Source: Alkalibacterium sp. MB6
GTDB taxonomy: Bacteria; Bacillota; Bacilli; Lactobacillales; Carnobacteriaceae_A
NCBI RefSeq assembly: GCF_009935905.1
Contig: NZ_PREX01000026.1
Span: 1-33,305, forward strand
DNA: 33,305 bases
Reading direction: 5' to 3'
Made by a program: the position numbers and the translations under genes. Shown here piece after piece: positions 33,067 to 33,305 of this stretch; within the stretch, counting starts at the first letter, position 1, and the number at the start of each line of letters is the position of its first letter. Below the pieces are notes generated by a model. The model ran no database searches. It was given only the letters and a program-made list of their open reading frames with translations, and was not told the origin of the DNA.

Positions 33067-33305
33067 AAGTCAGACACCTTTCTATGTAAAAACCTCATTA
33101 CTATCTATTCCCAAACCATTTTCTATGTTTTACTTTTGTGTAGTCAGTCGACGACATGATTATGTTACAATTAGCAATAGTTTTTTCGTGTTCGTAATAT
33201 TTAATTTTACTCATCATAGTAATCTACCTGAATAATTCATACTTTTAATTAAAACCATGTGAAACTGCCTCACGGCAGCTTACAATTACTTTTTCATCTT
33301 CACCC
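33067..33305. other. Right-edge intergenic sequence, no gene seen
   Basis: AT-rich sequence upstream of the lipoprotein gene. It presumably contains that gene's promoter, but I could not place convincing -35/-10 boxes. Near the end a short hairpin CTGCC-TCAC-GGCAG (about 33266-33279) lies before a T-rich stretch and might be the terminator of a gene entering from either side. Confidence 0.4.

Noticed and set aside
1-33305. CRISPR array, insertion sequence, prophage or tRNA genes
   Set aside because: I saw no spaced direct repeats, transposase, integrase or cloverleaf sequence anywhere in the window.

Overview
The window is chromosomal DNA from a low-GC Gram-positive bacterium, most likely a member of the Lactobacillales (Carnobacteriaceae-like). 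The reasons are AT-rich sequence with strong GGAGG ribosome binding sites, and the block yunD - yutD - HAD phosphatase (TIGR01457 type) - TIGR01906 membrane protein, a gene order I associate with lactic acid bacteria. A short HisZ, a 250-residue TspO-like protein and an RNase HI with a viroplasmin-type N-domain fit the same group. The genus cannot be fixed from the sequence alone.

Layout. The left edge (1-255) carries tandem consensus promoters and an rRNA-type leader pointing left, so an rRNA operon should start just outside the window. Then come a GNAT acetyltransferase; the leftward unit S1 protein - degenerate Nudix - pgi; a frameshifted PatB/MalY C-S lyase; fructokinase and cyclophilin (leftward); yuiD, a ferredoxin-NADP reductase and a YutG/PgpA-type phosphatase (rightward); the yunD-yutD-HAD-TIGR01906 operon; cardiolipin synthase; RNase HI; an aldo/keto reductase and a YdbC/PC4 protein. 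From 15.4 to 18.1 kb lies the wreck of a histidine biosynthesis locus. Beyond it are a manganese-type CDF exporter, a leftward group (YeiH-type transporter, glycerophosphodiesterase, 5'-nucleotidase), TspO and UvsE, a 48-residue membrane protein, a doubly nonsense-mutated EAL phosphodiesterase, DUF1294 and DegV proteins, and an anchored alpha/beta hydrolase. The right end has a cell-cell signalling cassette, an acetate transporter and a C39-like lipoprotein.

Two things stand out. First, 29.6-30.6 kb holds a PlcR-like regulator (HTH plus TPR, 286 aa) followed after 11 bp by an unannotated 48-codon gene for a Sec-exported peptide ending in ETITDSTLV, closed by a strong terminator. This is the architecture of PlcR/PapR quorum sensing. 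A divergently transcribed exported protein, with a frameshift inside its signal peptide, shares the control region and is a candidate target. Second, the histidine operon has collapsed: hisZ has lost its N-terminus, a single open frame joins the start of HisG to the end of HisF (implying loss of hisD, hisB, hisH and hisA), hisIE is intact but orphaned, and divergent hisJ carries an internal deletion plus frameshift. The cell probably needs external histidine unless a second locus exists.

At least five genes here are broken (patB/malY, hisJ, hisG/hisF, the EAL gene, the exported protein), suggesting ongoing gene loss. The single-base lesions, above all the T6-run frameshift in patB, could instead be assembly errors.
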